From Ascidiaceihabitans donghaensis (GTDB taxonomy: Bacteria > Pseudomonadota > Alphaproteobacteria > Rhodobacterales > Rhodobacteraceae), in assembly GCF_900302465.1 (NCBI RefSeq), contig NZ_OMOR01000001.1:1798001-1862000 (forward strand): a stretch of 64,000 nucleotides of DNA, written 5' to 3'. A program made the translations under genes and the position numbers. Of the stretch, positions 33,448 to 41,973 are shown in pieces. The notes beneath the pieces were generated by a model. The model saw only the letters and a list, made by a program, of their open reading frames with translations, was not told where the DNA came from and searched no databases. Every line of letters begins with the position of its first letter. Within the stretch, counting starts at the first letter, position 1.

Positions 33448-35142
33448 ATGTCAATCGAACCTCCACTGACGGAGCTTCCGATAAAAACCGCCGACACTGG
33501 TTTTTATCGAGGGTTCAGCGTCAACGTCGCGGTCATAAGTAAGATCATCATCAGTGTGCTGGTGGTGTGGTGCATCGTGTGGCCCGAATGGGCCGGCGAA
33601 GTTTTGGGTGCGTGGAACTCTGCCATTTTGGCCAGTTTTGCAGCTTGGTATATCTGGGTGGTCACCTTCTTTGTGATTGTGTGCCTTGGGTTGGCGATAT
33701 GGCCAACTGCAGGGAAATTGAACTTGGGTCAACCCGGCGAGAAACCGGAGTTTACGAACTTTTCGTGGTTCTCAATGATGTTTGGCGCCGGTATCGGTGT
33801 CGGAATGCTGACATGGGCCGTAGCCGAGCCTGTGGCACATTTCAAAAACAACCCAGCGGTCATCCAAGGGGTTAACACAGCATTGGGTGCAGACAACGTG
33901 CGTGAGGCCTATGTTTGGTCCTTCTTGCATTGGGGTCTGGGCGCATGGGCGTGTTATGCGATTGCCGGTCTGGCCTTGGCCTTTTTCAGCTACCGTCGTG
34001 GTTTGCCGCTGACGATCCGGTCCTCGCTGACGCCTTTGTTTGGCTCATCCCTGTCCGGTCTGTTGGGCAACATCATTGATATCGTGGCTGTTGTTGCGAC
34101 AATCCTTGGTGTGGCACAAACGCTTGGCTTTGGTGTTGAGCAGTTCGTTGCGGGTCTGACGCGCATCGGCATTGGTGGTTTGGTTCTGGACGATGGTACA
34201 GCCACAACCACAGGCATCATCGTGGCCCTTCTGGTCATCATGGGCGCGTCCACATTGTCGGCGCTGTCTGGTGTTGGCAAAGGCATCAAATGGCTGTCCA
34301 ACATCAACATGGTGCTGTCGATCCTATTGTTGGGCTTCTTCATCATCTTTGGCGCGACATTCTTTGGCGCGACGGCTTTCTTTGTCGGTATCTGGGATTA
34401 TCTCGTAGCGCTGCCATGGCTTAGCTTTAATGTCTTTGCTTCTGATGGTGTCGAGGGTTCCGAAGCGTTCAAACTGGCGCAGTGGCAGGGCTGGTGGCCC
34501 GTGTTCTACTGGGCTTGGTGGATTGCTTTTGCTCCTTTCGTTGGCCTGTTCTTGGCGCGTATTTCGCGTGGTCGGTCGATCCGTGAATTCGTCTTGGGCG
34601 CAATGATTGTTCCGTCGCTGATGTGCTTTGTCTGGTTTGCATGGGCCGGTGGTACAGCGATTGATCTGGAACTGAACGGTGAGGCAAATGGTGTCATCTT
34701 GGACGCGGCCAATGGCGACAAAATCTTCGCCATGACGGAATTCATGTTGGCCCCGATTGCAGAAGTGTTGGCGTGGGGCATGGCGGTGATGATCGTTGTG
34801 TTGTTGATGACGTTCCTGGTGACGTCTGCTGACTCTGCTGTATTGATCGTCAACACCATCAACGCTGCTGGCGATGAAGGGCCAAAAGCGCGTCCACATA
34901 TCTTGTTCTGGGGTGCCGCCTTGGGTCTGGTTGTTGCGGGCTTGCTGATCTCTGGTGGAACGGGTGCGATCCAGACTGCCATGGTGATCGGGGCCTTGCC
35001 GTTCTCTATTGTGATGGCGTTGATGTGCATTGCTTTGATCAAAGCAATCTACAACGATGGTCGTCGCGAAGCGGCAGGTGTGCCTGCAGTTCATTCCGAA
35101 ATTCCGGGTGCTACCGGAAATGGTTTGTCGCCTGCAGAATAA
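33448..35142 (+). CDS. BCCT-family betaine/DMSP-type transporter
   Basis: A 564-residue protein with twelve membrane helices. MMFGAGIGVGMLTWAVAEP is the glycine-rich motif of helix 3, and the Trp-rich WQGWWPVFYWAWWIAFAPFVGLFLARISRGR is the substrate and regulatory region of helices 8-9. BCCT carriers import glycine betaine, choline, carnitine or DMSP with Na+ or H+. Its position 200 bases after the dmdA-acuI-HIT genes makes DMSP a good guess. It has its own upstream region and a clear terminator. Confidence 0.88.
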   Translation: MSIEPPLTELPIKTADTGFYRGFSVNVAVISKIIISVLVVWCIVWPEWAGEVLGAWNSAILASFAAWYIWVVTFFVIVCLGLAIWPTAGKLNLGQPGEKPEFTNFSWFSMMFGAGIGVGMLTWAVAEPVAHFKNNPAVIQGVNTALGADNVREAYVWSFLHWGLGAWACYAIAGLALAFFSYRRGLPLTIRSSLTPLFGSSLSGLLGNIIDIVAVVATILGVAQTLGFGVEQFVAGLTRIGIGGLVLDDGTATTTGIIVALLVIMGASTLSALSGVGKGIKWLSNINMVLSILLLGFFIIFGATFFGATAFFVGIWDYLVALPWLSFNVFASDGVEGSEAFKLAQWQGWWPVFYWAWWIAFAPFVGLFLARISRGRSIREFVLGAMIVPSLMCFVWFAWAGGTAIDLELNGEANGVILDAANGDKIFAMTEFMLAPIAEVLAWGMAVMIVVLLMTFLVTSADSAVLIVNTINAAGDEGPKARPHILFWGAALGLVVAGLLISGGTGAIQTAMVIGALPFSIVMALMCIALIKAIYNDGRREAAGVPAVHSEIPGATGNGLSPAE

Positions 35143-35183
35143 GCCAAAATCAGCTTGCCCTTTAAGGCGACTGAGATAGCATA

Positions 35184-35217
35184 AGAAGGTCCCGATCTTT
35201 TGGTCGGGGCCTTTTTC
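35184..35217 (+). terminator. Rho-independent terminator after the BCCT gene
   Basis: GGTCCCGATC (35188-35197), loop TTTT, GGTCGGGGCC (35202-35211), then TTTTTC. The stem is ten pairs with three G-U. It ends about 20 bases before the next start codon. Confidence 0.92.
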
Positions 35218-35238
35218 TTTGCCCGATGGAGACGTGCC

Positions 35239-36468
35239 ATGCCTTTGGATCTAGATTTTGTTCGTGCGCAGTTTCCTGCGTTTTCACAGCCCAATCTGCA
35301 AGGACAGGCGTTTTTTGAGAACGCGGGCGGGTCCTACACCTGTGGCGCTGTTATTGATCGGCTCACACGCTTTTACACGCAACGCAAAGTGCAACCTTAT
35401 GCCCCTTATGACGCCAGCCTTTTGGGTGGGGCCGAAATGGACGAGGCACGCACCCGCATGTCTGCCATCTTGGGGGTGGATGCGGACGAGCTGAGCTTTG
35501 GTCCCTCAACCACCCAAAATACTTACGTTCTGGCACAGGCCTTTGGCCAAATGATGCAGCCCGGTGAGGCGGTGATCGTGACCAATCAGGATCACGAGGC
35601 CAACACGGGTCCGTGGCGCAGGCTGGCGGACCGCGGCATCGAGATCCGCGAATGGAAGATTGATCCCGAAACGGGCGAATTGAACCCGGAGGATCTGGAA
35701 AACCTGTTGGATGATACGGTGCGTCTTGTGTGTTTTCCCCATTGTTCCAACGTCGTGGGCCATATCAATCCCGTTGTGGAAATCACCGCTTTGGCCCATG
35801 CTGCAGGGGCTTTTGTCTGTGTCGACGGGGTGTCTTATGCGCCGCACGGGTTTCCCGATGTGGGCAACCTTGGGCCGGACATTTATCTGTTTTCCAGCTA
35901 TAAAACCTATGGGCCGCATCAGGGTCTTATGGTGATCCGGCGGGCGTTGGGGGACCTGTTGCCCAATCAGGGGCATTTCTTCAACGCGGACAAACTGTAC
36001 AAACGCTTTACCCCTGCGGGTGAGGATCACGCGCAGCAGGCGGCATGTGCGGGCATGGCGGATTATGTGGACGCACTTTATTACCATCACGCCGAAGACG
36101 CCGTGTCGCCCACGCAAAGGGGGCGTTTTGTGCATGATTTGATGCGGGCGCGTGAAGTCGCGCTGTTGCAGCCTTTGCTGGATGCGGTGTCCGCGCGAAA
36201 CTCTGTCCGCTTGATCGGGCCGTCAGACGCATCCGTGCGTGCACCCACTGTGGCGCTGTCGCTTGAAGATGCCGCAGAACCCGTGGCCGCCAGACTGGCC
36301 TCGCATGGGATCATGGCAGGGGGCGGTGACTTTTACGCTGTGCGTGCCTTGTCCGCGATGGGGGTGGACGCCGAAAACAAGGGTGTATTGCGACTGAGTT
36401 TTACCCACTACACAAGTGATGCGGAAATGGACCAATTGTTGACCGCTTTGGACGATGTTTTATCGTGA
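35239..36468 (+). CDS. Class V aminotransferase/cysteine desulfurase-like PLP enzyme
   Basis: A 409-residue fold-type I PLP enzyme. FFENAGGSYTCGAVIDRL at the start, SFGPSTTQNTYVLA, VDGVSYAPHGFPDV and the lysine motif FSSYKTYGPHQG show a complete active site. The family includes cysteine desulfurases, selenocysteine lyases and isopenicillin epimerase-like enzymes. It lacks a clear Cys-bearing desulfurase loop, so the reaction is open. It sits alone between the BCCT terminator and the stress promoter at 36484. Confidence 0.82.
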   Translation: MPLDLDFVRAQFPAFSQPNLQGQAFFENAGGSYTCGAVIDRLTRFYTQRKVQPYAPYDASLLGGAEMDEARTRMSAILGVDADELSFGPSTTQNTYVLAQAFGQMMQPGEAVIVTNQDHEANTGPWRRLADRGIEIREWKIDPETGELNPEDLENLLDDTVRLVCFPHCSNVVGHINPVVEITALAHAAGAFVCVDGVSYAPHGFPDVGNLGPDIYLFSSYKTYGPHQGLMVIRRALGDLLPNQGHFFNADKLYKRFTPAGEDHAQQAACAGMADYVDALYYHHAEDAVSPTQRGRFVHDLMRAREVALLQPLLDAVSARNSVRLIGPSDASVRAPTVALSLEDAAEPVAARLASHGIMAGGGDFYAVRALSAMGVDAENKGVLRLSFTHYTSDAEMDQLLTALDDVLS

Positions 36469-36483
36469 CATTTACGTGATCTG

Positions 36484-36512
36484 TGATCCAGCGCTTGTGC
36501 ACAGTCGTATTC
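36484..36512 (+). promoter_or_regulatory. Putative ECF11 (RpoE/ChrR-type) promoter of the photolyase operon
   Basis: TGATCC (36484-36489), 16 bases, CGTATTC (36506-36512), 28 bases before the photolyase ATG. As I recall, the Rhodobacter sphaeroides RpoE regulon uses TGATCC as -35 and a CGTA-type -10, and includes phrA and cfaA, which are the two genes downstream here. Confidence 0.65.
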
Positions 36513-36540
36513 TTTTGAAAGACTGGACCACGAGAGCTTT

Positions 36541-37962
36541 ATGAGCAATTCAAAACCCACATTGGTATGGCTGCGTCGGGATTTACGCCTAAGCGACCAC
36601 CCTGCTCTGCTGGCTGCCTGCGAAAACGGTGGCGCAGTGATCCCTGTGTTTATTCACGATGATACTGTCGACGCGTTGGGGGCTGCCCCCAAGTGGCGTT
36701 TGGGGCTTGGGCTGGGCCATTTGGCTGGTGCGCTACACGCCAAAGGCAGCCAGCTGATCCTGCGCAAAGGCGACGCCTTAGAGGTTTTGCGTGATCTTAT
36801 ACGCGAAACCGGGGCAGGGGCTGTGCATTGGACCCGTCTCTATGACCCGGATGCTGTGGCGCGCGATACTGCTGTGAAAGCCGCATTGAAAGAGGATGGT
36901 GTCGACGCAAAAAGCTTTGCGCGTCATGTGATGTTCGAACCCTGGACCGTCGAAACCAAAACGGGCGGGTATTACAAAGTCTACACGCCGTTTTGGAATA
37001 TGGTGAAGGGCCGCGACGTGGCAGCACCTTTGCCGGCACCCAAAGACATGCCTGCACCAGACACATGGCCCGAAAGCGATAACTTGGACGACTGGCAGAT
37101 GGGCGCCGCAATGCGCCGTGGCGCAGATGTTGTCCGCCCCCATGTGCGTTTGGGCGAGGCCGCAGCACAGGACCGTTTGGACCATTTCATCACGCATCTG
37201 GCCCAAGGCTACAACGAGGGCCGCGACCAGCCTTGGAAAGATGGCACATCCAATCTAAGCGAAAATCTGGCCTTGGGCGAAATCAGCCCCTATCAGTGCT
37301 GGCATGCAGGGCGACGCGCGATGCACGAAGGCAAACAGGGGGCTGAAACCTTTTTGAAAGAACTGGTTTGGCGCGAATTTGCATACCACCTGATGCACCA
37401 CACCCCCCGTATTCTGGACAGCAATTGGAAAGAAGCATGGGATGCTTTCCCGTGGAATACGGATGAAAACCACGCCGAAGTCACAGCATGGAAGCAGGGC
37501 CGCACGGGGATCCAGTTTGTGGACGCGGCGATGCGTGAAATGTATGTGACAGGCCGTATGCACAACCGCGGCCGTATGATCGTGGCAAGCTACCTGACAA
37601 AACACCTGCTGTGTGACTGGAAAATTGGCCAGAAATGGTTTGAGGCATGTTTGATCGATTGGGACCCTGCCGCCAATGCAATGGGCTGGCAATGGTCGGC
37701 CGGATCAGGGCCGGACGCGACGCCCTATTTCCGCGTGTTCAACCCTGTCACACAGTTGGACAAATTCGACAAACAGCGCGATTACGTGAGCCGTTGGATC
37801 GCTGAGGGCCGCAAAAATGTGCATGATGATGCACGTTCCTATTTTGATGCGATTCCAAAGGCTTGGGGCCTGAAAGCGGATGATACTTACCCGTCCCCCA
37901 TCGTTCCTGCAGACGAGGGACGCAAACGGGCGCTAAGTGCCTATGAAAACAGAGACTTCTAA
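36541..37962 (+). CDS. phrA: Deoxyribodipyrimidine photolyase
   Basis: A 473-residue class I photolyase. The N-terminal alpha/beta antenna domain starts WLRRDLRLSDHPAL. The C-terminal FAD domain has NLSENLALGEISPYQ, WREFAYHLMHH, and the hallmark RMIVASYLTKHLLCDW and NAMGWQWSAGSGPDATPYFR. It repairs cyclobutane pyrimidine dimers with blue light. The SAGSG version and full length fit a CPD photolyase more than a cryptochrome. It heads a likely light/oxidative stress operon. Confidence 0.93.
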   Translation: MSNSKPTLVWLRRDLRLSDHPALLAACENGGAVIPVFIHDDTVDALGAAPKWRLGLGLGHLAGALHAKGSQLILRKGDALEVLRDLIRETGAGAVHWTRLYDPDAVARDTAVKAALKEDGVDAKSFARHVMFEPWTVETKTGGYYKVYTPFWNMVKGRDVAAPLPAPKDMPAPDTWPESDNLDDWQMGAAMRRGADVVRPHVRLGEAAAQDRLDHFITHLAQGYNEGRDQPWKDGTSNLSENLALGEISPYQCWHAGRRAMHEGKQGAETFLKELVWREFAYHLMHHTPRILDSNWKEAWDAFPWNTDENHAEVTAWKQGRTGIQFVDAAMREMYVTGRMHNRGRMIVASYLTKHLLCDWKIGQKWFEACLIDWDPAANAMGWQWSAGSGPDATPYFRVFNPVTQLDKFDKQRDYVSRWIAEGRKNVHDDARSYFDAIPKAWGLKADDTYPSPIVPADEGRKRALSAYENRDF

Positions 37963-37989
37963 CTCAAAAATGACGAACAGACGCTTGTA

Positions 37990-38006
37990 TTGACACTTGG
38001 TGTCAA
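37990..38006. promoter_or_regulatory. Perfect palindrome upstream of the cfa gene
   Basis: TTGACAC-TTG-GTGTCAA, seven-base arms, followed by another TTGACA at 38013. It is 43 bases before the cfa start. It resembles an operator placed over a -35 box, so cfa may have a regulated promoter in addition to read-through from phrA. Confidence 0.55.
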
Positions 38007-38048
38007 TGTAGGTTGACACAAACGCGAAAAGCGAAACGGGGAATGTGA

Positions 38049-39257
38049 ATGATTTTGACGACAACGGACGGGCAACGCGATTTGCCCCGGTACTTCACGC
38101 GCGTATTCGCCATGGTGAAAGACATGAACAATGGCCGTTTGGACTTTGTTATGCCCGATGGGCGGGTGTTTCGGGCCGATGGTAAGAACCCCGGGCCCGT
38201 TGCCACAGTCGAGATTCACAACGGTGATGTGTTTGGCCGCCTGATCCGCGAAGGCGATTTGGGGTTTTGTGATGCCTACCTTGATGAATGGTGGAGCACG
38301 CCCGACTTGCAGGCTTTCATGGATTTGATTCACGCCGACAACGAAGGTATCTATGACGGCTTTCCTGGCGCTGGACTGGTGCGCTGGTTTGAAAAGTTCC
38401 GCTTCTGGTTGCAGCGCAATCACAAGGACCAAGCCCGCAAGAATATCTCGTATCACTATGATTTGGGCAATGATTTCTATGGTCTTTGGCTGGACGAGAC
38501 GATGACGTATTCCTCGGCGCTCTTTGAAACTGGACAGGAAAGCCATGAGGCGGCGCAATGGGCAAAATATGCCCTCATGGTCGACCAGATGGGCGTTAAA
38601 CCCGGTGACCACGTGTTGGAAATCGGCTGCGGCTGGGGTGGGTTTGCCGAATACGCCGCCAAGGAACGCGGGCTGAAAGTGACTGGTCTTACCATCAGTG
38701 AAGAACAGTTTAACTATGCCAAAGAACGCATTGAAAAAGCAGGTCTTTCTGAACTGGTTGACTTTAAGCTACTAGACTACCGCGACGAAAAAGGCACCTA
38801 TGACGGCATCGCCAGCATCGAGATGTTCGAAGCTGTGGGCGAAAAATACTGGCCGGTCTACTTTGAAACGGTGCGTGAGCGTCTGAAGCCGGGCGCAAAT
38901 GCAACCTTGCAGATCATCACCGTGCAAGATCGCCGATGGGATGTGTATCGACGTGGTGTGGATTTCATCCAGAAATACATTTTTCCGGGCGGCATGTTGC
39001 CCAGCCCTGCCGCGCTGCGCGAACAAGTTGTCAAAGCGGGTCTCGCCGTCGAAAAGTCGGTCGAATTTGGCCAAAGCTACAACATCTCGCTGCGCCGTTG
39101 GCATGAAACCTTCAACGAAAAGTGGGACCAAATCGCGGAAATGGGCTTTGATGACCGTTTCCGCCGGATGTGGAATTTTTATCTGACCTCTTGCGCGTCC
39201 ACCTTTGAAAGTGCCAACTGTGACGTAACACAGATCACTATTAAAAGACCCGGCTAA
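38049..39257 (+). CDS. cfaA: Cyclopropane-fatty-acyl-phospholipid synthase
   Basis: A 402-residue SAM-dependent enzyme that adds a methylene to unsaturated lipid chains, or a related fatty acyl methyltransferase. SYHYDLGNDFYGLWLDETMTYSSA, the SAM loop VLEIGCGWGGFAEYAA and YRDEKGTYDGIASIEMFEAVG are typical. In Rhodobacter sphaeroides a cfaA homologue is induced with phrA by singlet oxygen. It lies 86 bases after the photolyase and 12 before trgA. Confidence 0.92.
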   Translation: MILTTTDGQRDLPRYFTRVFAMVKDMNNGRLDFVMPDGRVFRADGKNPGPVATVEIHNGDVFGRLIREGDLGFCDAYLDEWWSTPDLQAFMDLIHADNEGIYDGFPGAGLVRWFEKFRFWLQRNHKDQARKNISYHYDLGNDFYGLWLDETMTYSSALFETGQESHEAAQWAKYALMVDQMGVKPGDHVLEIGCGWGGFAEYAAKERGLKVTGLTISEEQFNYAKERIEKAGLSELVDFKLLDYRDEKGTYDGIASIEMFEAVGEKYWPVYFETVRERLKPGANATLQIITVQDRRWDVYRRGVDFIQKYIFPGGMLPSPAALREQVVKAGLAVEKSVEFGQSYNISLRRWHETFNEKWDQIAEMGFDDRFRRMWNFYLTSCASTFESANCDVTQITIKRPG

Positions 39258-39269
39258 TGCAAACGACAT

Positions 39270-39722
39270 ATGAGCGCCAAGATGCCTGATGGAGCAAAAC
39301 TAACTGCGGCCATCCTGTTGGGGGCGCTTGGCTTCATTCTGTCGGACATGATCCGCGCGTTGATGGAAGAAGACATGAACTTTGGCTACTTCAACTACGT
39401 CAATGTTTTGCTTGGTGTGGTTGTCGGGTGGTCTTTGGTGGGACGGCGTGCGGGCAGGGGGTTGACCTTTGCGATCAACAACGGGTTTACCGGCGTTGTT
39501 TCCTTGGTCTTTCTTGGTCTTTTTGTGCAAGGCGTCAACGAAATGCTTAGGCTGGCGTTGCGCAACCGCTATGACAATGCGTTCGAGGCGTTGATTGCTG
39601 TGGTTGAGTTGATGATGGAATATGCGCTTGTCATGGCCACGATACCGATTGCGGTTGTTGTTGTTTTGGGCGGCATCATAGCGGGCCTGTGCACCGAAGT
39701 CGCATGGCATCGCTGGCGCTGA
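39270..39722 (+). CDS. trgA: TrgA-family membrane protein (tellurite resistance cluster)
   Basis: A 150-residue membrane protein with about four helices and the conserved VGWSLVGRRAGRGLTFAINNG and GLFVQGVNEMLRLALRNRYDNAFEAL segments that I recognise as TrgA. Rhodobacter sphaeroides trgA and trgB, with cysK, give tellurite resistance. The mechanism is unknown. The start is uncertain because no good ribosome site precedes 39270; the ATG at 39282 is an alternative. trgB follows after three bases. Confidence 0.82.
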   Translation: MSAKMPDGAKLTAAILLGALGFILSDMIRALMEEDMNFGYFNYVNVLLGVVVGWSLVGRRAGRGLTFAINNGFTGVVSLVFLGLFVQGVNEMLRLALRNRYDNAFEALIAVVELMMEYALVMATIPIAVVVVLGGIIAGLCTEVAWHRWR

Positions 39723-39725
39723 AAA

Positions 39726-40835
39726 ATGAAAAACCTTTTTGTTTACGGCACGTTGCGACATGTTCCTTTGTTGGAAATTGTACTTGGGCGGCCAGCTGCT
39801 GAAATTCGCTACGACAATGCAATTTTACCGGACCATTCGGTGTTCAACGCGCAAGAGGGTGCATTTCCGCTGATCAAGTCCGCCCCCGGAGGTGACGCGC
39901 GTGGGTTGCTTTTGATCAATCTGTCAGATGACGATGTGGCCCGTCTGGATTTCTATGAAGGCGGATACGGCTATGCATTGCGCACCAAGTGGCTGCGCGA
40001 CGGGCGCACCGCCGAAATCTATTTTCCACCTGAAGAAGGCGTCACTGCAGGTGCCCCTTGGGTACTTGGCCGATGGGCGGATCACTGGGCTGAGTTGACC
40101 TGTATCGCAGCCAAAGAGGTCATGAGCTACTTTGGGACACGCACCCCCGAAACCATCGTTCAAATGTATCCGATGATCAGGGCCCGTGCGGCGTCGCAGA
40201 TTGCGGCCCGTGATGTTCGTCACGGCGGTGGCACTTTGAACGGTGTCGTGGATGTTATGGAACGTACGCGCATCTATTCAGATTTCTTCGCTTTGGATGC
40301 TTTGACGTTGAGCCACGAAAAATTCCGCGGCGGCATGTCCGACACATTGAAGCGGGCAGTGTTCATTGGCGCAGATGCTGCGATTGTGCTGCCCTACGAT
40401 CCAATCCGCGATTGCGTGTTGCTGGTGGAACAGTTGCGTGTCGGGCCAATCGGGCGCGGTGATGCTGTTGCGTGGCAATACGAACCTATTGCAGGTCGTG
40501 TGGACGCAGGAGAACAGCCAATGGACTGTGCGCGCCGTGAAGCACAAGAAGAGGCGGGGTTGGTTCTGGATGTGCTTGAACCTATTGCAGAAGGCTACCC
40601 GTCGCCCGGAACGTCTTCTGAATTCTACTACGTCTACGTCGGGGTCACCGATTTGCCTGAATACATGACTGGCGTGTCCGGGTTGGACACTGAAAACGAA
40701 GACATTCGCACCCATATCCTGACCTTTGATGCCCTGATGACACTGGTACAAGACCAGGCCGCTGCCAACATTCCGTTGTCGCTGTGTGCCTATTGGTTGG
40801 CCCATAACAGGGATCGTTTACGCGCAAATCTCTAG
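39726..40835 (+). CDS. trgB: TrgB: gamma-glutamylcyclotransferase-like domain fused to Nudix hydrolase
   Basis: A 369-residue fusion. Residues 1-110 are a GGCT/AIG2-like domain (LFVYGTLRHVPLLEIVLG, FYEGGYGYALRTKW). Residues about 175-365 form a Nudix domain of the ADP-ribose pyrophosphatase type, with the box GRVDAGE-(7)-REAQEEAGL fully intact. The fusion could link glutathione turnover with ADP-ribose clearance. It corresponds to TrgB of the Rhodobacter tellurite locus and is followed by cysK as there. Confidence 0.88.
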   Translation: MKNLFVYGTLRHVPLLEIVLGRPAAEIRYDNAILPDHSVFNAQEGAFPLIKSAPGGDARGLLLINLSDDDVARLDFYEGGYGYALRTKWLRDGRTAEIYFPPEEGVTAGAPWVLGRWADHWAELTCIAAKEVMSYFGTRTPETIVQMYPMIRARAASQIAARDVRHGGGTLNGVVDVMERTRIYSDFFALDALTLSHEKFRGGMSDTLKRAVFIGADAAIVLPYDPIRDCVLLVEQLRVGPIGRGDAVAWQYEPIAGRVDAGEQPMDCARREAQEEAGLVLDVLEPIAEGYPSPGTSSEFYYVYVGVTDLPEYMTGVSGLDTENEDIRTHILTFDALMTLVQDQAAANIPLSLCAYWLAHNRDRLRANL

Positions 40836-40935
40836 CGTAACTCACACCCCTTTGTGTCGCCGTGCCTTGAGGTCTAAGGGACTCGTCGCTACACCAATCC
40901 AGACCATTGAATTCTGACCACCCGGGAGAGACATT

Positions 40936-41973
40936 ATGCGCATTGCAACAGACCTTGCGGAGGCCATCGGAAAAACCCCTTTGGTGCGGTTGAACCAAGC
41001 CAGTGCCGCGACCGGGTGTGAAATTCTGGGCAAAGCCGAATTTATGAACCCCGGCCAATCTGTCAAGGATCGCGCGGCCTTGTTCATCATCAAAGATGCG
41101 ATCGCGCGCGGTGACTTGAAACCTGGCGGCACGATTGTCGAGGGCACGGCTGGCAACACAGGCATCGGTCTGGCCCTTGTTGGCGCGTCCATGGGGTTCA
41201 AAACCGTGATCGTCATTCCGGAAACCCAGTCTGAGGAAAAGAAGGATATGTTGCGTTTGGCGGGGGCCGAATTGGTTGAGGTGCCAGCAGCACCCTATCG
41301 CAATCCGAACAATTTTGTGCGCTATTCGGGAAGGTTGGCTGCTGAACTTGCAAAAACAGAACCAAATGGTGCCATTTGGGCAAACCAGTTTGATAACACT
41401 GCAAATCGGCAAGCCCACATTGAAACGACGGGCCCGGAAATCTGGGAACAGACCGGCGGCAAGGTTGACGGCTTTATTTGTGCTGTTGGGTCGGGTGGTA
41501 CTTTGGCAGGCGTCGCCGAGTTTTTGCAACCCAAGGGCGTCAAGATCGGGTTGGCGGACCCTGACGGTGCCGCGTTGTACAATTTCTACACATCGGGCGA
41601 ATTAAAGATGACGGATGGCGGATCGATCAACGAAGGGATCGGGCAAGTGCGTATCACCGAGAACCTCAAAGACCTGAAACCCGATTTTTCCTACAACATT
41701 CACGATTCCGAAGCCTTGCCTGTAGTGTTTGACATTCTTGAACACGAAGGTCTCTGTCTGGGCGGGTCCTCTGGGGTGAATGTCGCAGGCGCCATGCGTT
41801 TGGCACGGGATTTAGGCCCCGGGCATACCATCGTGACCATTTTGTGTGATTTTGGAACGCGGTATCAGTCCAAACTGTTCAATCCTGCTTTTTTGCGCGA
41901 AAAAGGTCTGCCCGTGCCAGAGTGGCTGGAACGTGGCGCGTCTGATTTGCCTAGCATGTTAGAGGACGTCTGA
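40936..41973 (+). CDS. cysK: Cysteine synthase A
   Basis: A 345-residue PLP enzyme making cysteine from O-acetylserine and sulfide. The lysine motif NPGQSVKDRAA, the phosphate loop EGTAGNTGIG and GSGGTLAGVAEFL are diagnostic. It is somewhat longer than E. coli CysK at the C-terminus. Cysteine supply fits the oxidant/tellurite cluster. Its TGA overlaps the next ATG by one base. The 100 bases before it hold a GGGAGAG ribosome site and no gene. Confidence 0.94.
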   Translation: MRIATDLAEAIGKTPLVRLNQASAATGCEILGKAEFMNPGQSVKDRAALFIIKDAIARGDLKPGGTIVEGTAGNTGIGLALVGASMGFKTVIVIPETQSEEKKDMLRLAGAELVEVPAAPYRNPNNFVRYSGRLAAELAKTEPNGAIWANQFDNTANRQAHIETTGPEIWEQTGGKVDGFICAVGSGGTLAGVAEFLQPKGVKIGLADPDGAALYNFYTSGELKMTDGGSINEGIGQVRITENLKDLKPDFSYNIHDSEALPVVFDILEHEGLCLGGSSGVNVAGAMRLARDLGPGHTIVTILCDFGTRYQSKLFNPAFLREKGLPVPEWLERGASDLPSMLEDV

